A stretch of 64,000 bases of DNA from Clostridia bacterium (GTDB lineage Bacteria; Bacillota; Clostridia; Monoglobales; Monoglobaceae), in NCBI GenBank assembly GCA_017546205.1, contig JAFYXJ010000019.1, positions 1-64,000 of the forward strand. The letters run 5' to 3'. The stretch's first letter is position 1. Each line of letters begins with the position of its first letter. The translations under genes and the position numbers were made by a program. The notes below the pieces were generated by a model that worked only from the letters and a program-made list of their open reading frames with translations, did no database searches and was not told where the DNA came from. Positions 1 to 9,004 of this stretch are shown here, one piece after another.

Positions 1-221
1 CACCACTGGTGTACCAGTTGTCTTGCCAAAGGCATGGCTGGGTAGCTATGTGCGGAAGGAATAAACGCTGAAGGCATCTAAGCGTGAAGTCCACCCTAAG
101 ATAAGATTTCCCACTGTTTTAAACAGGTAAGACCCCACGTAGACTATGTGGTTGATAGGTCGGAGGTGTAAGCGTGGTAACACGTTCAGCTGACCGATAC
201 TAATAGGTCGAGGGCTTGACC
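1..221 (+). rRNA. 23S ribosomal RNA, 3' end (partial)
   Basis: The end of the stretch carries the conserved 23S 3' sequence (CTGACCGATACTAATAGG followed by TCGAGGGCTTGACC), preceded by the typical GGTCGGAGGTGTAAGCG segment. The gene starts upstream of the window, so only domain VI remains. It is followed by about 140 bases of spacer with no tRNA and then by 5S, the usual 23S-5S order. The exact 3' end is set by homology to other Firmicutes and may be off by a few bases. Confidence 0.95.
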
Positions 222-363
222 TCAATTGTGAGTAAGAACAATTTCTTATTCTTCTCTTATTCAATCTTGACAATTAAGTGTTGACTGCAATGCTTGTGGC
301 TGCGGAGCAAGAGAGTATCTTAGGCAGTGAGTAGCAACGGCATTGGGTTAAGCGTCACGCTTA

Positions 364-480
364 TTCGGTGACTATGGCGAGAAGGTCACACCTGTTCCCA
401 TTCCGAACACAGTAGTTAAGCTTCTCTGCGCTGACAATACTTGGCGGGCGACCGCCCGGGAACATAAGTCGTCGCCGGAA
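364..480 (+). rRNA. 5S ribosomal RNA
   Basis: Contains the conserved 5S core GGTCACACCTGTTCCCATTC, then CGAACACAGTAGTTAAGC and GACAATACTTGGCGGG, and ends in GGGAACATAAGTCGTCGCCG. The ends (TTCGGTGAC and GTCGTCGCCGGAA) pair to form helix I. About 117 nt, the normal length. It closes an rRNA operon whose 23S end lies just upstream; a terminator follows directly. Confidence 0.94.
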
Positions 481-488
481 CTGAAAAG

Positions 489-519
489 CCTCCAACGGAA
501 GTTGGAGGTTTTTATTTTT
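489..519 (+). terminator. rRNA operon terminator
   Basis: Perfect 8-bp stem CCTCCAAC / GTTGGAGG with a GGAA tetraloop, followed by a T-rich run (TTTTTATTTTT). It sits directly after 5S and ends before the stop codon of the convergent AraC gene. Confidence 0.9.
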
Positions 520-529
520 GCAAATGTGA

Positions 530-1429
530 TTATCCCATCGGGGTCTGATACAGTTCCTTCATTTGTTTTCTGTATTGATGGGGCGTCATACCGGTTTCGT
601 GCTTAAAGGTTGCAATCAGGTGACTGGAGGAGGAAAACCCGGTCTGTTCCGCAATTTCAGTAACGGAAAGGGAACCGGTAAGCAGAAGGTTTTTTGCCGT
701 ATTAATTTGAACATTACTGATAAATTCAGAAAAACTCTTTCCCATAATCTGCTTAAACATTCTGGAAAAATAACTGTAACTTAAGTGGGAACGATCGGCG
801 GCTTCTTTCCCGGTAATGGTATCATAATGTTCTATACAGTAGTTGGCGGTAGCAAGAATGGTTGCTACTGTTTCATCATTTGCGTTAGAAACTGTTGGGG
901 TTAGGGCTGATGGGGTATGCATGCGTGACAAAAGGGAAAATAGACGCAAAATTTGCCCCCTTATGGCAAATTCATATCCGGGGGATTCTGCATCCCATTC
1001 CTGAAAAATGTCACGAATAATTTCCTGAAACAGGGATTTATCAAGCATGGAGGCAGGGGTAACATGCCTTTTATTTTTGCTTCGGTATAAGGTGAAAAAC
1101 AGTTGCTTAACTTCAGAAATCATCTGTCCATCGTAGCGGAGAATATCCGGCGAAAATTTAATGACATTATATTGGTTGTCTGACCGCTCGGAGTACATAA
1201 AATGTGTCTGGTCAGGATAAATAAAACAGATGTCTCCGGTTTGAAAACATTCCAGTTGATCATCAACCCAGATGTTGATATCACAATCTATACCGTACAA
1301 AATTTCGCAATAATTATGATAATGTGCATGGGTACATTCTCCGGGGTTTTTGATGTGTTCTTTCATACAATGCAGGGAACTGATCTGTCCGTTTATCATA
1401 AATGTATTTTCTTTATATCCCCTATCCAT
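530..1429 (-). CDS. AraC-family transcriptional regulator (sugar-responsive)
   Basis: 299 aa. The N-terminal half (about residues 10-150) looks like a cupin-type sugar-binding fold, with the HAHYHNYCEILYG stretch typical of AraC sensors. The C-terminal ~100 residues carry two helix-turn-helix motifs, the second ending in the family signature (GFSSSSHLIATFKHETGMTP). The start at 1429 is chosen because CGAGGTG lies 4 nt upstream; the reading frame is open 12 codons further, but that ATG has no ribosome site. It is divergent from the GH65/GH31 pair at 1528 and shares an overlapping promoter region with it, so it probably activates those genes in response to an alpha-glucoside. The inducer is inferred, not seen. 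Confidence 0.88.
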   Translation of the reverse strand: MDRGYKENTFMINGQISSLHCMKEHIKNPGECTHAHYHNYCEILYGIDCDINIWVDDQLECFQTGDICFIYPDQTHFMYSERSDNQYNVIKFSPDILRYDGQMISEVKQLFFTLYRSKNKRHVTPASMLDKSLFQEIIRDIFQEWDAESPGYEFAIRGQILRLFSLLSRMHTPSALTPTVSNANDETVATILATANYCIEHYDTITGKEAADRSHLSYSYFSRMFKQIMGKSFSEFISNVQINTAKNLLLTGSLSVTEIAEQTGFSSSSHLIATFKHETGMTPHQYRKQMKELYQTPMG

Positions 1430-1469
1430 AATACACCTCGACAAATATTTGATATTTTTAAACAAAATT

Positions 1470-1498
1470 ATTATAGCATGTTGTATTATAAAATGCTA
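1470..1498 (-). promoter_or_regulatory. Candidate promoter of the AraC gene
   Basis: On the minus strand, -10 TATAAT (1470-1475) and -35-position TAGCAT (1493-1498) are separated by exactly 17 bp. The -35 is poor. The element overlaps the oppositely directed promoter at 1474-1502 almost base for base. Confidence 0.5.
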
Positions 1499-1502
1499 TA
1501 CT
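1474..1502 (+). promoter_or_regulatory. Candidate promoter of the GH65-GH31 operon
   Basis: -10 TATACT (1497-1502), 17-bp spacer, and TAGCAT (1474-1479) in the -35 position. The weak -35 is what one expects of an activator-dependent promoter. The inverted repeat TATAGCAT-N13-ATGCTATA (1472-1500) supplies parts of both divergent promoters. Confidence 0.45.
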
Positions 1503-1527
1503 TTTTTTAAAGAAAGGGGTGTTATTT

Positions 1528-3795
1528 ATGAAAAACATGAAACAATGCTGTGAAAGTAAATGGAAATTGCAATCAAATACTCCCGATTTGACTAGAATGA
1601 AAAAACGGGAATCTCTTTGGACACAGGGAAATGGGTATATGGGGGTTCGTGCTTCCTTTGAAGAAGAATATGCAGATACTGTGAGGGATACCTTAATCAA
1701 CGGAGTTTTTGACCAATCTAAGGATGAACCGGCTGAGCTTGCCAACATCCCCGATACAACTAATTTTGAATTGTGGGTAGATGGGGAAAGATTTACCATG
1801 CAGAGTGAAGAAATTGACGATTTTGCTATGGAACTTAATATGCGAAATGGGGAATTTTCCCGTACATTGACATGGACGACATCATCCGGTAAAAAAGTTC
1901 GCATTGCATACAATAGATTTATCTCTCAAACACGAAAACATATTATGGCACAAACGGTGGAAGTTTCATCTCCACAAGCCATCTCCCTAAGTGTTGTGTC
2001 CGGTATTAACGGAAAAGTGACCAATACCGGCGTGCAGCACTTTGACCATCCGCAAAAAAGAGCGTATCCGGATGGGATTCGTGGATTGTATTTGTGTACT
2101 TTGCAATCCAAAGTGGATGTTGCCGTACATTACAGTCTGACGGCAAACCATGCGTGGGAGGGCAAGACCACAATTGACAGAAGAAGCGTTTATAATCATA
2201 TGGAGATGGAACTTGGTGCAGGGAAATCTGTTACCTTTACCAAGTTATCCTCTTTTGCAACTGCACGGGATATCGAGTACGCTGGACAAACTGTGGATGG
2301 GGCGACGCTTGCACAAGATGGAATTCGCTATATCCAAGAAGCGGAGCAAGTCGGGTTTGAGACACTTCGTAAGGAGAACCAAACTGCATGGGAAGCATTC
2401 TGGAATGATTCTCTGGTAGAAATTAAAAGCGGAGACATATTCCTTGACAGAGCAATTCTTTTTTCGCAATATCATTTGCATATTATGGCAAGTCCGGATG
2501 ACAATCGGCTCGGCATTGGTGGAAAAGCATTGAGTGGTGAAGGATATGGAGGACATTCTTTCTGGGATACAGAAATGTTTGTTTTTCCGTATTATCTGTT
2601 CCATGACCCTGCTTGTGCGCGGAGGCTTCTGGAATACCGGTATCAACTTTTAGATGTTGCAAAAGAAAAAGCGAAAGGCTATGGCTATCTTGGTGCGATG
2701 TATCCTTGGGAAAGTACATGGATTACAGATGGGGAGATGAGCAATCAGTTTGGAGATTTGGACCTGGTTACCGGTGAGAGAAGGCAGTACTACATGAACG
2801 AAACAGAAATTCACGTAACCGCAGGGATTGCCTATGCCATTGACCAGTATTTCCGTGTTACAGGAGATACAGAGTTTATGGAAAAATACGGAAACGAAAT
2901 GATTGTGCTGACGGCTCTTTTCTGGGCGAGCAGAGCAGAAAAGAAAAATGGTAGATATGAAATTCTGGGAGTTATCGGACCGGATGAGTATAAAGAATTT
3001 GTAGATAATAACGCTTATACAAATTATATGGCAAAGAAGAATCTGGAACTTGCAAAAAATATTTTGCAAAATTGTCCGGAAGACCTTTACAAAAAACTTA
3101 GATGCGATTATAATGTAGAAAAAATTACAGAAAAAATTACTGAGGTTGCAGAGAATATTTATCTTCCAAAACCACAGGAAGATGGAATCATAGAACAGTT
3201 CGTTGGTGTAAAGGATTTGAAACCTTATGACATTACACATTATAAGACAAAGACGAAAGTTTTTACTATGTTCTATGAATTTGGCTTTGCTGAAATTTTG
3301 AAGATGCAGGTATTCAAACAGGCAGATTTGGTAATGCTTTTTTACAGCATGAGAGAACTGTTTGACGAAGAAACCATTCGTAAAAATTTTGCCTATTATG
3401 AAGAAAGAACATTGCACGACTCATCCTTAAGTATGTGCATTCATGCTCTGGTTGCTGCAAGACTTGGTATCAAAGAGATGGCGGACAAACTTTTTTATGA
3501 TTCCTGCTGTGTGGATTTGGGTGACAACACCGATAACTCGGATGCCGGCATCCATTCAGCCTCCATCGGTGGTATATGGCTGGCAACGGTAATGGGATAC
3601 GGCGGATTATATGTGACGCCGGAAGGGTTATCTTTAGATCCTGTTTTACCGGATAGATGGGAAGAATATGCATTCTATATCACTTATCGGGGTACAAAAC
3701 TTAAGGTGTTGATTAATGTTGAAGGATGTACTGTCACACGTATTTCCGGACAGGAAGTAAAGATTACAGTTCAAGGGGAGGAACGAACTGTATAA
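1528..3795 (+). CDS. Glycoside hydrolase family 65 phosphorylase (maltose/disaccharide phosphorylase type)
   Basis: 755 aa, the normal length for GH65 phosphorylases, which cleave alpha-glucosidic disaccharides with phosphate to give beta-glucose 1-phosphate and a sugar. The order is an N-terminal beta-sandwich (NGYMGVRASFEEE near residue 35), a linker, an (alpha/alpha)6 barrel and a small C-terminal sheet domain. The predicted general acid is Glu487 in GPDEYKEFVDNNAYTN, and YPWESTWITDGE is a conserved barrel segment. There is no signal peptide, so it acts in the cytoplasm. The ATG at 1528 follows AAAGGGG with good spacing; an upstream in-frame GTG overlaps that site and is unlikely. It is followed after 38 bp by a GH31 enzyme. 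The exact disaccharide (maltose, kojibiose, trehalose, nigerose) cannot be told from motifs alone. Confidence 0.9.
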   Translation: MKNMKQCCESKWKLQSNTPDLTRMKKRESLWTQGNGYMGVRASFEEEYADTVRDTLINGVFDQSKDEPAELANIPDTTNFELWVDGERFTMQSEEIDDFAMELNMRNGEFSRTLTWTTSSGKKVRIAYNRFISQTRKHIMAQTVEVSSPQAISLSVVSGINGKVTNTGVQHFDHPQKRAYPDGIRGLYLCTLQSKVDVAVHYSLTANHAWEGKTTIDRRSVYNHMEMELGAGKSVTFTKLSSFATARDIEYAGQTVDGATLAQDGIRYIQEAEQVGFETLRKENQTAWEAFWNDSLVEIKSGDIFLDRAILFSQYHLHIMASPDDNRLGIGGKALSGEGYGGHSFWDTEMFVFPYYLFHDPACARRLLEYRYQLLDVAKEKAKGYGYLGAMYPWESTWITDGEMSNQFGDLDLVTGERRQYYMNETEIHVTAGIAYAIDQYFRVTGDTEFMEKYGNEMIVLTALFWASRAEKKNGRYEILGVIGPDEYKEFVDNNAYTNYMAKKNLELAKNILQNCPEDLYKKLRCDYNVEKITEKITEVAENIYLPKPQEDGIIEQFVGVKDLKPYDITHYKTKTKVFTMFYEFGFAEILKMQVFKQADLVMLFYSMRELFDEETIRKNFAYYEERTLHDSSLSMCIHALVAARLGIKEMADKLFYDSCCVDLGDNTDNSDAGIHSASIGGIWLATVMGYGGLYVTPEGLSLDPVLPDRWEEYAFYITYRGTKLKVLINVEGCTVTRISGQEVKITVQGEERTV

Positions 3796-3833
3796 CTGCT
3801 TTTCAAGGAAGGCGCTATGATTGGAGTGATTCT

Positions 3834-6245
3834 ATGATAAACAACAAATATCGTTATCCGACTATGCCGATTGCGGACCCCCGTGCTGTTGTGCAGGGAG
3901 ATACATACCGATTTACCATCCTCACTTCCCGTCTGATTCGGATTGAATATCATCCTGATGGGCAGTTTGAAGATCGGGCAACGCAGCTTGCAATTTGTAG
4001 GAATTTTGAAGTTCCTGAATTTACAGTTACCGAGAAAAATGGCATTTTGACGATAACGACAGAGCATGTGGAGATCACTTATACCAAAGAAAGATTTTCT
4101 CCTAACAGTTTACAGGTGCGGTATCGTGGAGAAAATTCCCGAGTAAAAGCCGGAAACAACAGTACCGTGTGGGGTTACGGCACGGAAACTTATGATAATC
4201 TCTTTGGAACTGCACGTACTTTGGATACTATCAATGGTGCCTGCCCGTTGGAAAAAGGCATTATGAGTATGGGAACCGTGACGGTATTGGATGACAGTTG
4301 TTCTTTAATCATTCGGGACGATGGCTGGGTGGAGCCAAGAAAAGATGCAGGAATTGACCAGTACCTTTTCTGTTACGGCGATGCAAAAAAACGGTTCGAT
4401 TACAGAGCGTGTCTTAAGGATTTTTATCGACTTACCGGACATACCCCTATGCTTCCTCGTTTTGCTTTAGGAAACTGGTGGAGCAGATACCATGCGTATA
4501 CTCAGGATGAATACATGAATCTGGTCAGACGGTTCAAACAGGAAGAAATTCCCTTCAGTGTTGCAGTGATCGATATGGACTGGCACTACACCCAGATTGA
4601 CCCCAAATATGGGACAGGTTGGACCGGTTATACATGGAATCGGGAATTATTTCCGGATTACAAAGGTTTCCTTGCCTTTTTGCATCAGGAGGGAATGGAA
4701 CCCAGTTTGAACTTGCATCCCCAAGAGGGCGTTGCCGCCCATGAGGAATCATATTCGCAAATGGCGACGGCAATGGGGATTGACCCTGCCACAGAAGAAA
4801 CGGTCCCCTTTGAAATCGAGAACCCTGTTTTTATGGAAAACTATTTCAAGTATCTCCACAATCCTATGGAAGAGGATGGAGTAAGATTCTGGTGGATGGA
4901 TTGGCAGCAAGGAAACACAACCCGAATCCCGGGATTGGATCCGCTTTGGATGCTCAATCATTTTCATTACATTGATAACTGCAGAAACGGTCAAAGAGGA
5001 ATGATGTTCTCCCGTTATGCAGGACCGGGAAGCCATCGGTATCCTATCGGGTTTTCAGGAGATACCCATATCACGTGGGAATCTTTGGACTTTCAGCCTT
5101 ATTTTACGGCGACGGCATCCAATATCGGTTATGGTTGGTGGAGTCATGATATTGGCGGACATATGGCTGGATATCGGGACGAGGAATTGATTACCCGCTG
5201 GTTCCAACTGGGCGTATTTTCACCCGTCAACCGTTTGCACAGTTCCAATAGTCCCTTTAATGGAAAAGAGCCATGGAAATACAATAAAATTTCGGAACTT
5301 TCCATGAAAGAATTTTTGAGATTGCGTCACAGGATGATTCCTTATCTCTACACCATGAATTATCGTGCCTCTACCCAGGGAGAGCCATTGGTTCAGCCTT
5401 TGTACTACGGATATACGGAACACGAAGCGTATCAATATAAAAATGAATATCTGTTCGGAACAGAAATGTTGGTTTCTCCCATTACATCTCCCCATGATGC
5501 AGTTACCACTATGGGAAGTGTAAAAACCTATTTGCCGGAGGGTGAATGGTATGACTTTTTCAGCAATATTCGGTATCAGGGTGGAAAAACGATGACCATG
5601 TTCCGTGAACTGGATGCCATGCCGGTTTTCGTGAAAAGCGGCGGTATTATTCCGTTAACAAAACACTCTCAGGGTAATCGTATGGCAAATCCTGAAGATA
5701 TGAATATCAGAGTATTTGCGGGCGCTGACAATGTTTTTGAACTGTACGAGGATGACGGAAATACAGAAAATTATAAGAATGGTCAGTTTGCGATTACCAA
5801 GATGGAATTGATCTGGGGTGAAACGACAGTCTTTACTGTTCACGCACCCATAGGAGATTGTTCTGTCGTGCCTGAGCAACGAGGATATGCCATTGAAATC
5901 GTTGGTGTACAGGAACCGGAGAATGTGATTGTAACAGAAGATGGTGTTGATAAAGAATTCTCAGCGTCTTATGTGAATGGCGTTTTGACAGTATATATGT
6001 TCAAGGTGAAAGGAACCCTTGAAATTCAGCTTGCCGGAATACAAAAAGCAGACAATGATATTGATGCAAAATTGTGTCATATCATAGAAAAATTAGAACA
6101 GATACCCAACGACAGCAAGGGTGTTTTGTATCAAATCATTCAAAAGGATACACCGATGCAGCATAAATTGATGGAACTTATGCAGTTGGATGTGGATAAA
6201 CATGCAATACTGGCAATCACTGAATTGCTGACTGCGGATTGCTGA
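3834..6245 (+). CDS. Glycoside hydrolase family 31 alpha-glucosidase
   Basis: 803 aa. An N-terminal beta-domain leads into the GH31 barrel. Asp356 in WWMDWQQ is the predicted nucleophile and Asp410 in SGDTHITW the acid/base. Other family blocks are AVIDMDWHYTQ, GYGWWSHDIGGHM and FSPVNRLHSS. It releases alpha-glucose from non-reducing ends of oligosaccharides. No signal peptide, hence cytoplasmic. The start at 3834 has GGAG 7 nt upstream; a longer open frame reaches back into the GH65 gene but lacks a ribosome site. The last ~65 residues are a predicted helical extension after the usual C-terminal sheet domains. It is the second gene of the GH65 operon and would supply or finish the same alpha-glucosides. 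Confidence 0.9.
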   Translation: MINNKYRYPTMPIADPRAVVQGDTYRFTILTSRLIRIEYHPDGQFEDRATQLAICRNFEVPEFTVTEKNGILTITTEHVEITYTKERFSPNSLQVRYRGENSRVKAGNNSTVWGYGTETYDNLFGTARTLDTINGACPLEKGIMSMGTVTVLDDSCSLIIRDDGWVEPRKDAGIDQYLFCYGDAKKRFDYRACLKDFYRLTGHTPMLPRFALGNWWSRYHAYTQDEYMNLVRRFKQEEIPFSVAVIDMDWHYTQIDPKYGTGWTGYTWNRELFPDYKGFLAFLHQEGMEPSLNLHPQEGVAAHEESYSQMATAMGIDPATEETVPFEIENPVFMENYFKYLHNPMEEDGVRFWWMDWQQGNTTRIPGLDPLWMLNHFHYIDNCRNGQRGMMFSRYAGPGSHRYPIGFSGDTHITWESLDFQPYFTATASNIGYGWWSHDIGGHMAGYRDEELITRWFQLGVFSPVNRLHSSNSPFNGKEPWKYNKISELSMKEFLRLRHRMIPYLYTMNYRASTQGEPLVQPLYYGYTEHEAYQYKNEYLFGTEMLVSPITSPHDAVTTMGSVKTYLPEGEWYDFFSNIRYQGGKTMTMFRELDAMPVFVKSGGIIPLTKHSQGNRMANPEDMNIRVFAGADNVFELYEDDGNTENYKNGQFAITKMELIWGETTVFTVHAPIGDCSVVPEQRGYAIEIVGVQEPENVIVTEDGVDKEFSASYVNGVLTVYMFKVKGTLEIQLAGIQKADNDIDAKLCHIIEKLEQIPNDSKGVLYQIIQKDTPMQHKLMELMQLDVDKHAILAITELLTADC

Positions 6246-6249
6246 CAAA

Positions 6250-6295
6250 AAACACGCTACGGAAAATCAATTCCGCAGCGTGTTTATTTTATTAT
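6250..6295 (+). terminator. Terminator of the GH65-GH31 operon
   Basis: Stem AAACACGCTACGGAA / TTCCGCAGCGTGTTT (15 bp, one mismatch) around a 6-nt loop, followed by a T-rich tail. It starts five bases after the GH31 stop codon. Confidence 0.85.
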
Positions 6296-6301
6296 TTTGT
6301 A

Positions 6302-6330
6302 TTGAAATTTTTGGGCGTATGGTATATAAT
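6302..6330 (+). promoter_or_regulatory. Promoter of hprK
   Basis: -35 TTGAAA (6302-6307), 17-bp spacer, -10 TATAAT (6325-6330). It lies inside the longer open frame in front of hprK, which supports the later start at 6389. Confidence 0.75.
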
Positions 6331-6388
6331 AAAAAAGATGGAATTTATCTTGGGGATGTATACCCAATTATCAGATAAAGAGGTGCAA

Positions 6389-7327
6389 ATGATGGAGAAA
6401 TTTACCGTTGCTTTGTCGAAGGTTATCAATGAAATGAAACTGGAAAAACTGTATGATCCGGAACGGAAAATCATGGTGGAAACAACTGATGTTAACCGAC
6501 CTGGATTGCAGATTACCGGATTTTTTGATTATTTTGATCCTAGACGAATACAGGTATTCGGCATGGTGGAAAATACATATCTTGCCACATTAAGTCCCAA
6601 GGAGAGATATGACTGTCTGGAACGTTTGTTTGAAAAACAGGTGACAGCGGTAGTGCTTACCCGCAATGCGGTACCCTCTCTTGAAATGATGAAACTGGCA
6701 GAGATATACCAGACGCCGGTGCTGCGGTCACCTCATTCTACCTCGTATTTTACCAGTACCCTCAATGCGTATCTGAATGTGGAACTGGCACCCAGAATTA
6801 CCCGACACGGGGTTTTGGTTGAGGTTTATGGTCAAGGCGTACTGATTATGGGAGATAGCGGTGTTGGTAAAAGTGAGGCTGCTGTGGAACTTATTAAAAG
6901 AGGTCACCGGCTGGTTGCCGATGATGCGGTGGAAATTAAACGTGTTTCGTCCAAGTCGCTGGTGGGATTCTCACCGGATATTATCCGGCACTTTATAGAA
7001 ATCCGTGGTATCGGTATCGTCGATGTAAAAAACATCTTCGGTATGGGTGCAGTCAAAGATTCGGAGAAAATTGATTTGATTATCCATCTGGAAGCATGGG
7101 AGCAGGGCAAACAGTATGACCGTCTGGGGTTGGTGGATGAATACACCAACATTCTTGGTCTGGATATTCCGTCTTTGACCATACCGGTACGGCCGGGAAG
7201 AAACCTTGCTGTTATCTTTGAGGTGGCTGCCATGAATAACCGACAGAAGAATCAGGGTTACAATGCAGCGGCAGAATTGAATCGCAGAATTACCGAACAT
7301 ATCAGCGGACTTTCTGCGGAAGAATAA
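6389..7327 (+). CDS. hprK: HPr kinase/phosphorylase
   Basis: 312 aa, full length. In Firmicutes this enzyme phosphorylates HPr on Ser46 with ATP or PPi and also removes that phosphate, setting carbon catabolite repression. The C-terminal catalytic half has the P-loop GDSGVGKSE (about residues 154-162) and the family signature EIRGIGIVDVKNIFGMGAV. The N-terminal half is the usual regulatory domain. The start at 6389 (tandem ATGs) follows AAAGAGGTG and is downstream of a clear promoter. It heads a run with a PHP phosphatase, murB, rapZ and whiA. The HPr encoded at 18979-19236 lacks Ser46, so the substrate of this kinase may be another HPr or Crh-like protein. Confidence 0.95.
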   Translation: MMEKFTVALSKVINEMKLEKLYDPERKIMVETTDVNRPGLQITGFFDYFDPRRIQVFGMVENTYLATLSPKERYDCLERLFEKQVTAVVLTRNAVPSLEMMKLAEIYQTPVLRSPHSTSYFTSTLNAYLNVELAPRITRHGVLVEVYGQGVLIMGDSGVGKSEAAVELIKRGHRLVADDAVEIKRVSSKSLVGFSPDIIRHFIEIRGIGIVDVKNIFGMGAVKDSEKIDLIIHLEAWEQGKQYDRLGLVDEYTNILGLDIPSLTIPVRPGRNLAVIFEVAAMNNRQKNQGYNAAAELNRRITEHISGLSAEE

Positions 7328-7342
7328 GAGAGGACAGATTGT

Positions 7343-8065
7343 ATGAACATTCAGGTAGATACCCATACCCATACCAATGCCAGTACTCACGCTTACGGAA
7401 CGCTGTGGGAAAATGTAAAAATAGCAAAAGAGAAAGGATTGAAAGGAATTTGCATGACCAATCATGCACCGAACCTTCCCGATTCGCCCCATCTCTGGCA
7501 TTTTGATAATCTGATTGGTACCATACCTGAGGTGATTGACGGGGTACGTGTGTTCTGCGGTGCCGAAGCGAATATTCTAGATAGCAACGGAACATTGGAT
7601 TTGCCTGAAAACATTTTATCCATTTTGGATGTAGTGATTGCATCGGTGCACATTCCGTGTTTTAATCCCATGACAGAAGAAGAATACACCAAATCATGGC
7701 TGAGTGTAACCCAAAACCCCTATGTAACCATTTTAGGGCATACAGGAAGATTTCGCCTGGGATATGACCATGAGGCCGTGATCTCTGCCGTACGGGACGC
7801 CAATCAATGTATCGAAATTAACAACCATTCTTTTGTGTGCGGACAAAAACCGGCCGTGCACTGCCGGGAGATTGCACTTACATGCAAGAAATTAGGGGCA
7901 AAGATTGTAGTAAGTTCCGATGCGCATACGCCCTTTGCGATAGGAGAAACGGAGCATGCCATGCAACTTCTGGAGGAAATTAAGTTCCCCGAAGAACTGA
8001 TTATGAACCTGACATTGGACAGATTTAGTCAATATTTGAAAGAGAGAAAGGAGCATCGCTCATGA
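7343..8065 (+). CDS. PHP-domain phosphatase, YcdX type
   Basis: 240 aa. PHP-family metal-dependent phosphoesterase with the metal ligands visible as DTHTHTNAS (residues 6-14), MTNHAPN, ASVHIPC, HTGR, NNHSF and SSDAHTPF. The closest recognisable subfamily is the trinuclear-metal YcdX-like phosphatases rather than histidinol phosphatase; the substrate is unknown. A GAGAGGA ribosome site precedes the ATG at 7343. Its stop overlaps the murB start by four bases (ATGA), so the two are translationally coupled. PHP phosphatase genes often travel with hprK and murB in Clostridia, with no established functional link. Confidence 0.85.
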   Translation: MNIQVDTHTHTNASTHAYGTLWENVKIAKEKGLKGICMTNHAPNLPDSPHLWHFDNLIGTIPEVIDGVRVFCGAEANILDSNGTLDLPENILSILDVVIASVHIPCFNPMTEEEYTKSWLSVTQNPYVTILGHTGRFRLGYDHEAVISAVRDANQCIEINNHSFVCGQKPAVHCREIALTCKKLGAKIVVSSDAHTPFAIGETEHAMQLLEEIKFPEELIMNLTLDRFSQYLKERKEHRS

Positions 8066-8961
8066 TAGCCGGGTTGACTGAAATTGTAGGTGCCGACCGT
8101 ATACTTAAACAAGAACCCATGAGTCGCCACACTACCTTTCGTATCGGAGGACCTGCCGATTGGATGATCCTTCCGCAAAATGAAAGCCAGATTCAGGCAG
8201 TCATTCACCTTTTGAAAGAGAATAAGTATCCTTATCTGGTTTTGGGTAACGGATCCAATATTTTAGTTGGTGACAAAGGAATTCGCGGCGCAGTGATACA
8301 GTTGGGGAATGAATTTGCAGATTGCCGGACAGAGGGAGATGCTTTGATTGCACAGGCCGGCATTAAGCTTTCCCGACTTGCCAATGTTGCTTTGCAAAAC
8401 GGGTTAAGCGGGCTGGAGTTTGCTGCCGGCATTCCCGGGACATTGGGTGGCGCTATCTATATGAACGCAGGTGCTTATGGCGGAGAAATGGCAGATGTGA
8501 TTGCATCGGTGACCTATTTGAATCCAGAGGGTGAGATCTGCACCGTGAATGGAGCCACTTGTGGTTTTGGGTATCGAACCAGTATATTCGCGAAGAATGA
8601 TTATGTGATTTTATCCTGCAAACTGCAGCTTAAAAATGGTGACAGTGATGCCATTCGGGCGGTTATGGACGATTTGCAAGAAAGACGCACATCCAAACAA
8701 CCGCTGCATCTTCCCAGTGCAGGCAGTACGTTTAAGAGACCGGAAGGATATTTTGCCGGAAAGCTGATTCAGGACGCCGGTCTGATGGGCTTCCGTGTGG
8801 GAGGAGCTTCCGTGTCTGAAAAACATGCAGGATTTGTTGTGAATGATAAAGGCGCAACGGCAAACGATGTACGGACATTGGTGGAAGCGATACAGCGTAA
8901 GGTAAAAGCAGAATTTGGTGTAACACTGGAACCGGAAGTTAAGTTTATCGGTGAGTTTTAA
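8062..8961 (+). CDS. murB: UDP-N-acetylenolpyruvoylglucosamine reductase (MurB)
   Basis: 299 aa. FAD- and NADPH-dependent enzyme making UDP-MurNAc, the second committed step of peptidoglycan precursor synthesis in the cytoplasm. The FAD-binding stretch LGNGSNILVGD is present near residue 65. GLEFAAGIPGTLGGAIYMNAGAYGGEM follows. The catalytic serine block PSAGSTFKRPEG and the C-terminal LEPEVKFIGEF are intact. The start overlaps the previous stop (ATGA). A gap of 43 bp leads to rapZ. Confidence 0.96.
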   Translation: MIAGLTEIVGADRILKQEPMSRHTTFRIGGPADWMILPQNESQIQAVIHLLKENKYPYLVLGNGSNILVGDKGIRGAVIQLGNEFADCRTEGDALIAQAGIKLSRLANVALQNGLSGLEFAAGIPGTLGGAIYMNAGAYGGEMADVIASVTYLNPEGEICTVNGATCGFGYRTSIFAKNDYVILSCKLQLKNGDSDAIRAVMDDLQERRTSKQPLHLPSAGSTFKRPEGYFAGKLIQDAGLMGFRVGGASVSEKHAGFVVNDKGATANDVRTLVEAIQRKVKAEFGVTLEPEVKFIGEF

Positions 8962-9004
8962 CATCGCAACCCAACTCTGCTTTGCGATACAGAGGTGAAG
9001 GAAA

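Noticed and set aside
46-273. Short minus-strand open frame over the rRNA region
   Set aside because: Covers the conserved 23S rRNA 3' end; not protein coding.
222-363. Possible tRNA in the 23S-5S spacer
   Set aside because: No T-arm GTTCGAATC or cloverleaf found in this spacer.
2650-3417. 255-codon minus-strand frame inside the GH65 gene
   Set aside because: Antisense to conserved catalytic sequence, rich in Phe, Ile and Cys as expected of a mirror frame; no promoter or start site.
3726-3833. Upstream extension of the GH31 frame by 36 codons
   Set aside because: Lies inside the GH65 gene in another frame and lacks a ribosome site; the ATG at 3834 has GGAG at proper spacing.
6239-6388. 50-codon upstream extension of hprK
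   Set aside because: Contains a terminator and the hprK promoter; the known HprK N-terminus begins near 6389.
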